From Mesostigma viride (lineage: Eukaryota > Streptophyta > Mesostigmatophyceae > Mesostigmatales > Mesostigmataceae), in assembly GCA_009746045.1 (NCBI GenBank), contig RPFO01001162.1, positions 160,001-224,000 of the forward strand: 64,000 nucleotides of DNA, read 5' to 3'. Positions 26,604 through 38,879 of the stretch are shown in pieces; within the stretch, counting starts at the first letter, position 1, and every line of letters begins with the position of its first letter. The notes below the pieces were generated by a model, which saw only the letters and a list, made by a program, of their open reading frames with translations, had not been told where the DNA came from and searched no databases. The position numbers and the translations under genes are program-made.

Positions 26604-29600
26604 CTACTCATCAAAACGCCTCCTCCGCTTGGGGGGAGGTGGCTTGCCCACAGGGTCGGGCGTGTGCGCCTTGACAATCTTCTTCCACCGCGTCTTGTCC
26701 TGCATGACAGTCCAAAGACGGGAGAGAGAGTGTATGCGGTGCTCAAACTGGGCTGGGACCACTAGGTCGTCCAGCAACATCTGAACGTAGTTGGTGACAG
26801 GTTTCCCTACCCTTTTGGGAATGTCCGCGGGGCCAGGCCAGGTCAGAATATGCCGCCCTGGCTGGCCAAGCCGCTGGGGGCCGGCCAGACCAAGGGTGGT
26901 GTCGACCTGGCTAGTGCGGGCAAGGTGTCCTACAAATGCTATCCTACGCTGCCTAATCTCGTCCGAAACACGAGGCATGCCATGATACAAAGACTCTGAT
27001 GACGGACGCTCGGAAAAACCTACGTTAAGGACCTGCCGGAGCATCCTGTAAACTGTGCCGTCGAGCCGAGCTGCCAGTTTGGGTGGGAGGGTCCACGCCT
27101 CGGCGCCATACGTGAGCACCGTGAGGACGAGGACCTTGAAGAGCATGCGTTTGCGGTGCCCGTCCAGGCCCTTCGAGCGCCAGTAAGGTGTGAGCGAACG
27201 GAGCTTGGCCCAGGCGAGGGCGATGCGGGTGTCCACATCGTCGTCGGTGTCAGGAAGCCAGCTCCCCAACAGCTTGAAGCGGTCGCGGAACGGGACCTCC
27301 GTCCCGTCGAGCAGGCGCGGCAGCGGTGGTTTACTGGAGGCCCCTATCACCATCGCCTCAGTCTTGACACTAATCTCCAACCCCACCGCCCGCGCCTCCA
27401 GGCCCAGGCAGTCCAGCCAGGTCTGAATGTGCTCGGGGCGCTCGATGAGGGTGGTATCATCCGCATAAATCAGGTCGGCAAGGCGGTACCCGGTCTAACC
27501 CCGCCGTGCTCTTTCACGTTAAGGATGTCCAAGCCTGGCTCGAACCCCTTAAGAGCAGTAAAGCGCGCACGTGCCCGGCGCATGACGTGATCCACGACAA
27601 TAATGAACAGGTATGGGGACAGGACACAACCTTGCCACACCCCGTGGTGAAGGGGGAATGGTGGAGTGGTGCCCTCCGCAGTCCGCACTACTGCCTGTGA
27701 GCCCTCATACAGTCGGCGAATGGCAGCAATAAACGCAGGTGGTACCCGATCCAGAGCTAGGATGGCCCAAAGAGCCTCCCAGAGAACCGTGTCAAAGGCC
27801 TTGATATAGTCAACAAAAATGAAGACCAGCGGCAAACTGTCAGGGGGAAGTCGACGCACCTCCTCCATCAACCGGCGCGCGACAAACACAGCCATGACAG
27901 TGTTACGACCACTACGGAAACCCATCTGAGACTCACCCAGGTGTGGGTCCAGCGCGGCGCGGAGCCTGTGCAGCATCATGCGCATGAAGACCTTCAGCGC
28001 GGCGCTCTGGAGGCAGACACCCCGGTAGTTGCCGGGGTCAGCAGCAGAGCCCTTCTTGTACAGCATGACGCGGATGGCCGTCTGCCACTCAGCAGGCGGA
28101 GGCTCGTCAGAGAGCAGGACACGGTTGCAGAACGCCAGCAGAAGATCCCTAACCGCCAGATCAGGGGTCTTCAGCAGCTCAGCAGAAAGGTGGTCGGCAC
28201 CGACCGCTGCATCGTACCGCAGGCGAGCAAGGGCGCCGTCCAATTCCTCCAAAGTGAAGGGGTGGACGACGTCGTCAGTGGCAAGGCAGCCCTCCTTCAA
28301 GGCGGGGACTTGGTAGTCCGCGGCCGAGGAGGGGGGCCGGTGGCGGCGGGGGTCCGGCGACCCCGAGGCGGGCGGCCGTCTCGGGGTGCAGCGGCGGGGG
28401 GGGGCGCGAGCCCCACCGGTCAAGGAAACATTGTGGGCCAACCAGCGGTCAAGGCTTACCGGCGCCGTGCCGTCCCCCGTATGCTCCACCGGGGTGCGCT
28501 GCCGCCGGCCGCCGAGCCGGTCGAGGTGGTACCACATGTCCTTGCCCTGGTTGCGGCCTGGCAGGCCTTGGCATCCGCGATGCACTGGGCCGCCTCCGCG
28601 TCCTGAGCGTGCTCGTAGGCCTCCACAAGGGCGGCCTTGAGCAATGGTTTCTGCAGCGGGTCCCGGTTACGCTTGAGGCGGTGCCGGGCGGCCAAGACCT
28701 TGGGGTCCTGGCGGTAGAGCGGGCCGGGGCGGCGGCGGGGCATGACCGGCAGGTGCCGGGCCGCCAGCAACGGGGCACGGGCCGCAAAGCCCGCAAAAAT
28801 GGCTGCGTTGGGGGCACCCTTGTCCAGCTCGTCGACGTCCGCCCGGGCGTCCAGGCCGACAGGTACTCCGTCGGCACCAGTTCCGCTCGTGCTCGGCGTC
28901 CGTCCAGTCCTCAGGATCTCCCTTGACCGGACGTAGAGCAGACCAGTCAGGGCGGACCACTGCGGCGCGGCGCGCGGGGACGTGGAACCGGAGCCGAAGG
29001 GTCGCGCGCACCAACCGGTGGTCAGAGCACACCGTGGGCGTGTCAAACACTCGGGCGTCCAGAACCGAGGTGCACCTGGGCTGCCGTACCACCACGTAGT
29101 CCAGACAGGCCTGACGGCCGTTAGGGCCACGAAAAGTGACCAAGTCCTGTGAGGGACGTTGGAATTGGCAGTTGACAGCAACCATCCCGCTATCCCGCAA
29201 AAAGGCAGAGAAAAGGGGAGTGTTGGCGTTAGCTTCCGTGTCAGCAGGCGCAAAGCGACTGCCAGCAGTGCCCACGGGGAGCGTAGCATTGGCGTCGAGC
29301 AGCATAACCAAAAAGTGGCGGGCCGGAGTGACCCTCTCAAGGTCATGCAAAGATTCGAAGAACTCCTCACGGGCCGAATCAGGTAGACCACTGTGGGGTG
29401 CGTAGCCCACCCCCACCGTGAGGTGGTGTTTAGACCGCCCCTCGACAGAGGTGAAATGTGCTACCATAAGGCGTGGGGTTAGAAACTTAAGCGTGCTGAG
29501 GCTAGCAACTGCCAGCGGCGAACACAAAAGACCAACACCACCTTGGCCAGACGTACCGCTGCCAGCGAAGTAAAACCGCCAGCCACCCGCCAAGCGAGCA

Positions 29601-29770
29601 GTGCTCACCAGGCCAAGTGGCACCGTGCGGCGGTGTTCCTGGACGCCTAATATAGATACACGATGCTCAATGCAAAATGCGACTAGCTCCTCGATCCGGC
29701 AGCTATGGTCGTCATCTAGCAATGTGCGGGTGTTAAAAGTGGCAAGGGCCAAGGATGCCTGCTGGCCCAC
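26604..29770 (-). pseudogene. LINE ORF2: APE endonuclease and reverse transcriptase
   Basis: The endonuclease comes first (29770 to about 28900: LATFNTRTL, QEHRR, LLDANATLP, LDYVVV, SDHRLV), typical of apurinic endonucleases that nick the target. RT follows: GFRSGRNT, FIFVDYIKAFDTV, GVWQGCVLSPYLF, and YADDTTLI at about 27440-27470. A C-terminal region follows (YGAEAWTL, RRIAFVGHL) with a basic end. Frame changes are evident near 28880, 28560 and 27490. The last is a one-base loss when compared with the other copy near 25425. Sense is confirmed by the parallel fragment at 25331. Confidence 0.92.
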
Positions 29771-30210
29771 CAGGGGAGAACGACGATGGTGATGGGGGTG
29801 GATGCGGCGGGGGGTGGAGGTGGGGTGAAACGGAGGGGGGAAGGGAAGCGGTAGAAATAGTGCTTTTCATCGCATTTATTTTGTCCTGCAAGCGTAGGAT
29901 GCGAGCCTGCCGCTTGCTCGGGGTATTCGGGGTTGGGGCTGATTGCACAACGCCGAGGCGTAGGTAATCTAGCAAACGTTGGGTTTTACGAATCTGACAT
30001 TTGACAGATGAGGTTGTGGCCCGAAATACCGGCACCACCATGGCTTTCACCCGACGGTTAGGTCGAGGCATGGTAGTGGAACGGGACTGTTTAGAGGCTG
30101 TCCCGAAGCCTGTTAGCCGCGAGCCGACGAGGAAGGTTGTCTACCTACTGTCTACCAACAGAGGCAGCACCCTTCTGGCTAGCACCTGACGAGACTCCGC
30201 TCCGGGGGTG

Positions 30211-31338
30211 TTAATCGGAACACCTTAAGCTGCTTCCCTCAAAGAATGCTGCAAAGGAGCCATCTGGAAGCAGACGCAGCTTAATGCGCTTACCCGGGGC
30301 CTCGCGCTCCTTGGTTGCCTGGACGATGGGGCTGTTCCACACCGCGCTCCTCGCCTTCAGTTGAGCCGTCGTGTAGTCCTCGTCGAGGCTGAAGTCACCG
30401 CGTTGGAGCAGACGACGTGCTCCCAGCACGAGGCGTTTGTCGTGCATGGAGGCCATGGTGACGACGACCAGGCCCAGAGGGCCTGGCAGCCGAATGGCAC
30501 GTTCAATGGCAACACGGTTCTGGAGCTGCAGCTTCCCCAGAAACGCTGGGCCGCGCAGCTCCTCGGCAAGTGAGTGTGCTGTCTCCTGTGCTGCCGCGCC
30601 TTTCTGGAAGCCTTTGATTACCATATTGCGTTGGCGTTGCTGCACTTCATTCTGGGTGACCGCAGCGGTAGCTGCAGACTTGGCCGCCTGTTGAACAATG
30701 GTGGTCAATTGCTTGCCGGTGACATCGGCAAACGTGGTAGTTTTGGCAGGGGCTGCCATGGCTTTCTTCAGCTCCAGCATCGTCTCCTTCAGGACCTTAA
30801 TGTCGCCCTGCACGGTCGTAAAAGACTGTGCGAGGTCCTGCAGCGGCACGGTAGTGTCGGTCGCGGGGGCTGGCCTGGCGATGGGTGTCGCCGGCAGCTC
30901 GACAAGTTCAGAGCAGCACGAAATAAGACATGCAAGACGGCAATCCTTGGGCTCCACTAAATCCCGAATGGTATCCGAAGGAGCGTCCATAACCTGGCCG
31001 GTGCGAGGGTGGCGAATCGGGGCGTTGTGTTCGTAGCGGAGCTGCAGCACGCGTCGCACCTCGGCGTCGCTGAAGCCGAGGAAGGCAGCGATGTCGTCCA
31101 GGCTCAAACGTGCGCCTGGCATGTAGAATGAGGAAGAAATGGAGTCCGGCAAGGAGGTTTCAACCGCTATCGGAGTTGCTTCCGAAGTCGCTGCCGAAGT
31201 CTTGGTGCGCTTGTTAGCGGCTTTCTTGGCCGCGGCAATGTCGGTGGCGATTTTGTTTGCAGCAAGTTTGTCATCGAGAGACTCGGCAGCAAGAACTGAA
31301 GACGATGCGGGGGCCTCCATGGCTACGTTTAATAGCAC
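30211..31338 (-). CDS. LINE ORF1 (L1-type RNA-binding protein)
   Basis: 375 residues, open throughout. The N-terminal 60 residues are Ala/Lys/Thr-rich. A middle domain follows (LSLDDIAAFLGFSDAEVRRVLQLRY...LISCCSEL), then a helical segment (TTVQGDIKVLKETMLELKKA). An RRM-like part (RNMVIKGF...ERAIRLPGPLGLVVVTM) and a C-terminal domain (FSLDEDYTTAQLKARS) come last. This is the same order as the half-LINE protein. It is expected to coat LINE RNA and act as a chaperone. It lies about 440 bases upstream of ORF2 with no shared frame. Confidence 0.85.
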   Translation of the reverse strand: MLLNVAMEAPASSSVLAAESLDDKLAANKIATDIAAAKKAANKRTKTSAATSEATPIAVETSLPDSISSSFYMPGARLSLDDIAAFLGFSDAEVRRVLQLRYEHNAPIRHPRTGQVMDAPSDTIRDLVEPKDCRLACLISCCSELVELPATPIARPAPATDTTVPLQDLAQSFTTVQGDIKVLKETMLELKKAMAAPAKTTTFADVTGKQLTTIVQQAAKSAATAAVTQNEVQQRQRNMVIKGFQKGAAAQETAHSLAEELRGPAFLGKLQLQNRVAIERAIRLPGPLGLVVVTMASMHDKRLVLGARRLLQRGDFSLDEDYTTAQLKARSAVWNSPIVQATKEREAPGKRIKLRLLPDGSFAAFFEGSSLRCSD

Positions 31339-31609
31339 CTAGACGATGGCAGGGGGCGCAGGCGCACGGCTCACGTGCGTGGTGCCGCCATAACGTGCAG
31401 AAAAATAGCGATATCTGCTGGGCAGGCCGCCGGCGATAACTTTCGAAATCCTGGGCGATGGCTGCCAAAAATTAGATCAGCGTGTTCGTCATCAAAAAGC
31501 GAGTCTGTAGCAATTTACCCGACCAAATTTCATGCCCGGAATCAAAAGTTATGAGCATTCTCGGCATCCATAGCTTCGGCATGAATTTCGCCTTTGCGCT
31601 GTGACAGAT

Positions 31610-31676
31610 TCCACCCATCCATCAAGGAATATGTGCTACATGATCTCCCAACGGAGGCATTAATTAATTAATTAAT
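31610..31676 (+). mobile_element. 3' end of the interrupted plus-strand LINE
   Basis: Continues the copy broken at 26466: CCATCCATCA, ATATGTGCTACATGA, TCTCCCAACGGAGG, then (TTAA)n. Confidence 0.8.
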
Positions 31677-32041
31677 TAGAAACATAACTCCGTTGGGAAC
31701 ACGTGTGTAGTACTCCTACACACAGATCTCGAGTGATTTATCTAGTACCAAATCCGAAAGGCTTGCATCACTCCCCGGAAAGGAGAACTTTTGCGGATGA
31801 CTGTAGGTGTAAGTTGGCGATGCCATGGTAACCGGAGACGTCCGTCCTATAGTCAGCGAAAGTTGGTGCGAGAGGTCCCCAGTTCGATTACGGTCGGATT
31901 CATTTGCAGATCGCGTTTTTCCGCGTTTTCCGCGGCCCGGCACTGAACGCAAACGGTTTTCACCTTTGCGGAGTGCCTGATCAGAATAACTCCGTTGGGA
32001 GTAGTATCTGTAGCACATAGCCCAGAGAGGGGGCATTAATT
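31677..32041. other. Nested retroelement tails around a tRNA-like segment
   Basis: 31677-31705 and 31985-32041 are minus-orientation half-LINE tails (CATAACTCCGTTGGGA). Between them, 31827-31885 resembles a tRNA missing its anticodon arm: TCCGTCC pairs with GGTCGGA, and AGTTGGTGCGAG and CAGTTCGATT resemble D and T loops. It is too short and imperfect for a functional tRNA; a SINE-like remnant is possible. Confidence 0.35.
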
Positions 32042-33895
32042 AATTAATAAAATAAATAAACTAAATAATTAAATAAACTGCGTCACGTGAGCATAAGTCC
32101 TCAGTGGGAGGGGAACATATGAGCCTATATATAATACATTCTAAGCTACTTCCTGCAAGGGTGGGAAAGTAAACGACCCTTGCTCTAGGTGCCCCAGGAC
32201 ATCTGCAGCCCCATGATCTATCAAGCTATCAAGGAGACAAGCTATGCCCGGCTAAGGGGGGAGCCTGTCATGGGGGGGGAAGATCAGCATAGCTATATAC
32301 AAGAGCTAGCGCATGGCTTCTCAGCAGAGAGTGACACCCTGCATGGGCACTGCATAATGAAATTAAGCTAGGCATCATCTGGAGTGTGGCTCGATCATCA
32401 TAGGCACACATGTACATGACTAAAAATGCTAGGCCTCAGCTGTTATAGTGCCTGTAGTAGGCGGGCATGTACACGTCATATCAGAATGTACACGTCGCCA
32501 TAGCTCCCGTCGCCGTTGTTGCTGCGCCAGGGTCAAGTCGTCGTCCACGGTGAAGGGAGTGTTCTCGAGCCGCTTGCGGCGTCTGAGAAACGAAATCTTG
32601 TCCGCCGGGCTCTCAAAGATGAGAAGAAGCGGAGGCGCCCCTGCCTTACCCCGCGCGCGGGGGAGGCGGTGGGCGGTCAGCTTAATCTCACCAAGAAGGC
32701 CCATGCGTGCAAGGATTTTGCTCTCAAACGCACGTGCAAGCTTCTCGGAATTCTCACCTTCCTCCATGTCCAAGTTCTTGACAATGGCGTTGAGGCTGCG
32801 CTTGGCGAGCTCGGCCTCCTCGCGGAGGTCAAGCGTCTGCCGCTGGAGCTGGGCTGCGACGGCGGAGGTGGTAGAGGTGGTGTGCTGCTTAAGCATGCAT
32901 GTCCGCCCAGGTCGTGATGGGAGGAGCATCGCCGGCCAGGCCAGCAGGGGCTGGCTTGGCGGCAAGGTCCTTCACCACCTGGGCGGTGAGGCCTGCGGTG
33001 TTCTGCAGGACCTCGATAGCGATGGCATTGTCCTTAAGACGCTGGTCGATGTCGCGGAGCTGGGCGGTGATGGCGTCGGAGGAGGGGGTGGTGGCGGTGG
33101 AGGAGGCAAGGAGGGTGGAGGTGGCGGTGGAGATGGTGGGGAGCTCAGCAGCCAGCGTGCCGCCCATTGCCGCCACATCTGTGGCAAGGGGGGTCACGTG
33201 CTGCTCGAAAGCTTCTTTAAGGAGGGCGCGGACGATGGATTCTGTCGCAACGGTGGGGAGCGGTGGTGGGGGAGCCCGGATCTCGGTGTCGGAGCGCCCG
33301 AGGAGGGAGCAGAGAGCGAAGTGTACGTTGGAGCTTGGGGCGATTCATGCGGCCAATTCGCGGGAGATCCTCGACGGGGTCGGCAGGCAGGCCACCTGGC
33401 CAGCGGCCGCGGTTGTGGGAGCACAGGTGCGAGCATAGGTCCATAAGCGAGGCGTACGTGCCGAAAAACACGTTTTCCATGAAGACTCCGGGACCGCGGT
33501 TCCAGAAGCCATATGCGTTGATGTCAAAGGAGATCTCGTCCCAGTGCGGCTCGGCAGGGCGGCTGCACTTGGGCTCTGGCGATGCAGATGGCAAGGCAAG
33601 CCCAGGGGGCTGGGCGAGCACCAGTGCGCGACTAGTGTCACCGCTGCCTGCCGAACCTGATGGCGAAGCTGCAGCTGGAGCTGCAGACGTATTTTCATTG
33701 CCGAGCGCAGCCGCCAGGCTGCGTTGCGTCGAAGAGCGTTTGCTCGTCTGCGTAATAGCGTCAGAAAATTATATCAGCATGTGCGTCGTAGAAAGACGCG
33801 TCGATTGTGATATTCACGGCTGAATTCGGTGCTCAAACGTGAAAGTTATGAGCTCCGCCGTCAGCCATGGCGACTTCGTGGCTCGTGGCTACTAT
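32042..33895 (-). mobile_element. Half-LINE copy D, near full length
   Basis: Minus strand from a short heptamer remnant and 5' UTR (33895) through ORF1 to a 3' UTR and AT-rich tail. ORF1 is broken into frames 33621-33217, 33197-32889 and 32965-32429, so at least two frame changes. Its 3' end uses the alternative tail CACTGAGGACTTATGCTC instead of the CCCAACGGAG hairpin. Confidence 0.8.
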
Positions 33896-33938
33896 GACTT
33901 ACCAGTGGCTACTATAACGGAGGCATGTTATAATTTAA

Positions 33939-35299
33939 CCGTTAGTCCGCTACTAACTGGCCCCCGACCTGTCGGGGGGTTTGACTAACGGTCGAATTTC
34001 GCGCCGCGCCGAGAGCGCCGCGCCACCCGTGACGGAGGACAGTTGTCCGGTGGGTCCGGGAACACTTAGGGACGAAGGTGATGCATAGGTTTGGGGGTAA
34101 TATCCGCCATAGCCTGGTAATTATAGGGCTGTAATCATAGGGGGTCACGTGACTTTGGCGGGAAATTCACTCGCGCGCGCGCGTGACGAGATATGGCTGC
34201 CAACGTGCCGTTATCAGGGAAATTTTGCGTCTCGCGGCTAGAAACGGTTTAGAATGTTGCTCAGAATGATGATGCGTGATTTTCGTAGGTCAGACATGGC
34301 CAGATTTTCAGGATTGGGAAAATACAGGTAGGAAAATACTGCCTTCTTGGTCGTCATGCAGTGCCAGACAAGTCATCGCCTATCACATTTCCATTTTATC
34401 CTCATGGCCGGGCAGTCTGCGCCAGCCCAAGCATCCAGATTATTAGGTACAGGATGTCCGCTGATGCGTTTGCTGGGAATGCGGACGCGTTTATCGGTAA
34501 TCTTTGAACGCAGCATCAACTGGTAATCATAAAGGATGCATGCATGATGCGGCTATGGCGACCTATGCCTGTAAAGCAATGGTATGTGCGAGATATGAGG
34601 GTCCCGGCCACTGGAATCCGGTCAGGACGTGAACGAGCCAGATACGGCAACGTGTTTGCGTGTCTTTTGCAGCGGAATACGTCTCCCATGCATTATATTT
34701 GACGAGATTTTAGTGCACCTTTCAGCAAGCTTCCATGCCTGCTGTAAAGAGCGGTATTAGCCCTGAAAGTGACCAGTTTATGACATTTCTTTGGAGCATA
34801 TCATTTCGTTAATGCAGGTAGGCAACATGTTTGTATTCCAGCACCTTTGGCAATCTTTTATAGCTTCAATGTTATAATGCATTCTTTTATTGCATGTCAT
34901 AGATGGCTGTTTACGCGCGCGTAACCCACACACGTATATGAGCACCTTATATAGGTCTAATGCATGGGTTATCCGGGTGGTCTGACCCAAGGAAACCCCC
35001 ATTGGACTATCCAACTAAGCTGTCCAATGTTGATATTGAGATTCCCTACCCGACCTGGAAAGTTAGGGGGGGGTAGACTTTTCCTTGGGGAAAAAAGATC
35101 GTCTTTTGGCCAACTTTGAGTAGAGCTATCATCCAAATGCTTTGATAAAGCCTTGGTACTATTGCATATTCTGGAACTCTTGAAGTGTAGATACTCCTAG
35201 CATCTTGGTTGGGGGTATTTGGAGTTGTGGCCTGTGAGTTATGATTTTTTTCATTTTCAGGGGTATGAAAGTGCCAAGAATGGGTCAGCGGACTAAGGG
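33939..35299. mobile_element. TTAA-flanked non-autonomous TIR element, 1361 bp
   Basis: Ends CCGTTAGTCCGCT and (inverted) CCCTTAGTCCGCT, flanked by TTAA (33935-33938 and 35300-35303). Inserted in the AT-rich tail of a LINE remnant whose hairpin is visible at 33916-33930. No coding capacity seen. TTAA duplication with CC-starting termini fits piggyBac or another TTAA-specific superfamily. Confidence 0.7.
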
Positions 35300-36045
35300 T
35301 TAATTTAATTTTTTTTTAACTCCGTTGGGAGTACATGAAGCACATATCCCGGAGAAGGGGCATATGGCTTTTATAATACATTCTGGGCTATTTCCTGCAA
35401 GGGTGGAATGTAAGCAACACTTGCTCTAGGTGCCTCAAGGACACCGGCACCACCATGCTGTCTCGGGTTCAACCCAGCTAAGGGGATCCCGGCATGGGGG
35501 AGGAAGATCATCATGGCTATACAAGAGCTAGGGCATGGCTTCTCGACAGAGATCGAGCGTCTCTCTGCATAGGCATAGCATGGCTAAATTCTTAGTGCAA
35601 CATCCATGGGAGGTCCCATTATAGGCAGGGCGTGGCTAATTAATGCTGAAGGCATCATCCATGGGGGCCATTATAGGCGCACAACATGCGTGTGGGCCAC
35701 ATGCTAGGCTAAGCCTGACTAATCTACACTACTGGAATATATTTCCTATAGTCTGAGGTGGCAGGAGGGCCTGCCATGGCTTGTGGTCAACGTGGATGAC
35801 CGCCCCCCTCCAGTATACCGGCTTCCCCCCTGCGCTCTGCCGGAGCTGAAGGTAGGTCGGCCATAGCTCGCGTCGCCGCTGTTGCTGGGCCAGGGTCAAG
35901 TCGTCGTCCAGCGTGAAGCGAGACCCCGAGAGCTTCTTGCGGCATTTAAGGAACGCCAGCTTGTCCGCCATGCGCTTAAAGGTGAGGAGCACGGGTGCCG
36001 GGCCAGCCTTACCCCGCGCGCGGGGGAGGCGGACAGCTCGGATGA
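35300..36045 (-). mobile_element. Half-LINE copy E, 5'-truncated
   Basis: Minus strand: ORF1 C-terminus (LDDDLTLAQQQRRRELWPTY, stop near 35729), then the 3' UTR with CCCAACGGAG near 35327-35336. Truncated within ORF1 near 36045. Confidence 0.8.
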
Positions 36046-36328
36046 GGATAACATCCCCATCTAGTGCTAACAGGTTAATGGTTGGGGAATGATGCAGACG
36101 ATTATTATTTGTGTAACTATTTTTTCTAATGAGATTAGCATAGTACTCCGTGGCATGCCTTTGCGCATGACACGCAAGTACTTACTTACTTACTTACTTA
36201 CTTACTTGGCGGACGTAAACGACGCTAACTACCACGTTTGGTCACCGAATTAGGTCGGATTTGTCACGATCGACTCGCCATTCCACGCCACATCGACCGA
36301 GCTCGGTCTTGAAGATGGTTGAAGATGG

Positions 36329-36401
<73 letters not shown>
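36046..36401. repeat. Two (CTTA)n arrays with a half-LINE 5' UTR remnant
   Basis: Arrays at 36177-36206 and 36331-36401. Between them, 36210-36290 resembles the half-LINE 5' UTR (CACGTTTGGTCACCGAATTA). The second array is the target of the copia-type element. Confidence 0.8.
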
Positions 36402-36559
36402 AGTTATGGGAAACACAGAGCTGGAAATGCTCAGGCAGTGCCAAATGGCGTGACAGTGTGTGAACGACGAGACACCTTGGTTGGCATTACTAGGATAGAA
36501 TGGCACATATACCGCTGGCCAGCCGTCACTTGCGGCTGACCAGACTTTGCGTAAGTTAA

Positions 36560-38260
36560 CCCCTAAATGGTCTTGCTGCCGATTTTCCGCCAAAAAGTGA
36601 CTTACAGCCGATTTGTCGGCACCTACTCGGGGGACCAGTTTGCGAGAATACTATTGGGAATTAGGAAACGTTTAGCTGAGAAGAATGAAAGTTTATAAGT
36701 TTCTCCAGAACATGATACTAGGGTTTGCTATATTTTGACCAAGTTTAACAGGTGTTCCAGACCGTCAAAGTACAAGGGGTCAGGGTACTTTTTCACGTAC
36801 AACGTGCATTCCGGAAAACGACGACCTGGCCATGGCGGCTTGCGCCCACGCATGGCATTTACGTTTGCGTTAGAATTTTCTGGCCAAACTTAGCATATTG
36901 ATTTTATACGTCCTAAATATCATACAGGCCAATTTTTGGTTCGCGGGAATGCCATTTGATAGGTGTCGGCAGCGTTCTTGCTGGAAAAAAACTGCGATCA
37001 GGCCGGACGATAGAAACGTTGACAGCAATACCTTTCCGGCGTATTTTAAAGGATATATCGGTTTCTTTTTACTTTTTATGATACATAGTAGTCGTAAACG
37101 TGCAAAGGGTGGCCAGAAATCGCCGAATCCAGCGACCATGCTGCACAACTTTGGTGTGCCGAAATGCGCCATTTTGCGGCCACCGCCTGGGCCAAGGTAA
37201 CGCCATCCATGCCTGGTAAAGCTTAAGCATCGTTTTCCTATCGATGTTTGACGTTTATATATACGTTCTAGCTTGTGTAGCACATTCTTTTTGCATTATT
37301 CATGCTCTTTCTTGACCCTGGCCTGGCCCCTTTCTAAAACACCCTTCTTAGATGCTTCCCTCAGTCAGTTGACGTGCCACAGGGTGATGGTGATAAGTTT
37401 TAGAGGCTGTATGGGTTTGAATACCTCCATATATGTTTGTTATACATTTCCCACACACATATTGCATGAGTGTGAGGCAGTTGGCTGGTCTCTGTGGCAT
37501 CATCAAGCATGTAACCGGTGAGTAGAAGCTTCCCATTGTCAGCATGTGCCACCAGGTGTGCTGGCCATCACCTGGAAAGCTATAGCAGCTTAGGCCTAGT
37601 TTATCCTTGCTAGGGCAGGCTGAAATAGGCTTAAAATCACTAGTTTGTTGGTGGCTGCCTCCTAGAATGCATGCCTTGCGTAGGGTATCCGTACCACGTT
37701 ACCTACGTGCATGGACAAGGTGGCACCTGCACATAGGTGCCATGTAAGGGCAGTGTGATGATGCAGTTATGTTTCCCCATCATTGTGGAAGGGAAATGTA
37801 TTGTTTGGCATGGTTGGGGGCCATATTAGTAGGTATTAGTAGGTAGTATGCCCACTCCTACCCCCTTGGTTGCTTTTTACCAACGGTACCCCTATGGGCT
37901 GTACTGGGTGTAACTGCTGGTATACCCACCCAAATGATGACCCCAATGGCTCAAACTGTTCAGCAACTAATTGTTTATCATCCCTGAAGTGGTAGGTGCC
38001 TAGCTCTTACAACATAATTCAAAATGCACATTCTACCAAAAATGAAAACGCTCGTCTTGACCCCCCTGACTTTGACGGCAGTTATACATGGCCTACGATG
38101 AATATATGTGAGGTTGTGATATATCATGGCTTAGGGCAACTCATGGACATGCTTGACCCCCAAGGACAGCCATTGGATATTGCTAGGTTGTACAGGGGCT
38201 GGTTTACAAAATAGGTGAGTTACTGCCGATTTATCGGCAGCATTTCCGCCCATTTAGGGG
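36560..38260. mobile_element. TTAA-flanked non-autonomous TIR element, 1701 bp, inside an LTR
   Basis: Termini CCCCTAAATGG in inverted orientation, with TGCTGCCGAT subterminal on both sides. Flanked by TTAA at 36556-36559 and 38261-38264. The other LTR has the same sequence with a single TTAA at 42629-42632, so the insertion boundaries are exact. No transposase seen. piggyBac-like by target and terminal CCC. Confidence 0.88.
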
Positions 38261-38879
38261 TTAAGCCTAACTTACTGATCCTGTACGGACTAGCCTATCA
38301 GTTACAACCTGATCTATTCAGTCCTAACATGACAACTACAGTCCCGGTACTGAGGTACCGGCTCATCACATACTGAGTGTAGCCACGTGTCCATGCCACG
38401 ACTGCTCTAGTCCAGCACCGTCCCAGTACCCAATTGGGCGCCGGCGGTGCTGGCACGTGTCCACTTAGGCTACAGGCGGGAGACTTAGACTAACTCCCAC
38501 TTTAAGTTTTCTTTGGGTTTCAACAAAAACATGCACATAGCCATCAAATGGACGCAGCCATTCCCAATGCCTTAGAAAAACGGGCAGACAACCTACTAGG
38601 ACCCCAAGGTCACCTCACACATGTACAAGAGATGCATTAATAAGGCCCCATGTCTCAAGCATGGTTTCTTAACTGAGTGAGATGGGTGCTCAGGCCCCAG
38701 CATGTCATGGTCATCCAAACAAGTGTCTCAAAAATTTTATTCAATAAATAACACATTCATCATGTCCCAACTTTCTAGACCAGTGCTTCTCACTGTCAGA
38801 AAACTACCCAGCTGCCACTGCAGCCTTTCAGCTGCAGTATTAGGCAGGGGGTCATGGGCTAACATGTACAATGTGCCAG

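Larger units (their letters stand above)
26467..31609 (-). mobile_element. Full-length APE-type LINE
   Basis: 5.1-kb non-LTR retrotransposon with a 5' UTR (31339-31609), ORF1 (30211-31338), ORF2 (26604-29770) and a 3' UTR with a terminal CTCC-CCAC-GGAG hairpin and AT-rich tail (26467-26545). It is flanked by the 9-bp duplication TCCACCCAT (26458-26466 and 31610-31618). Its target was the 3' UTR of another copy of the same LINE. ORF1 is open; ORF2 carries at least three frame changes, so it is recent but probably inactive. Clade not determined. Confidence 0.92.
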
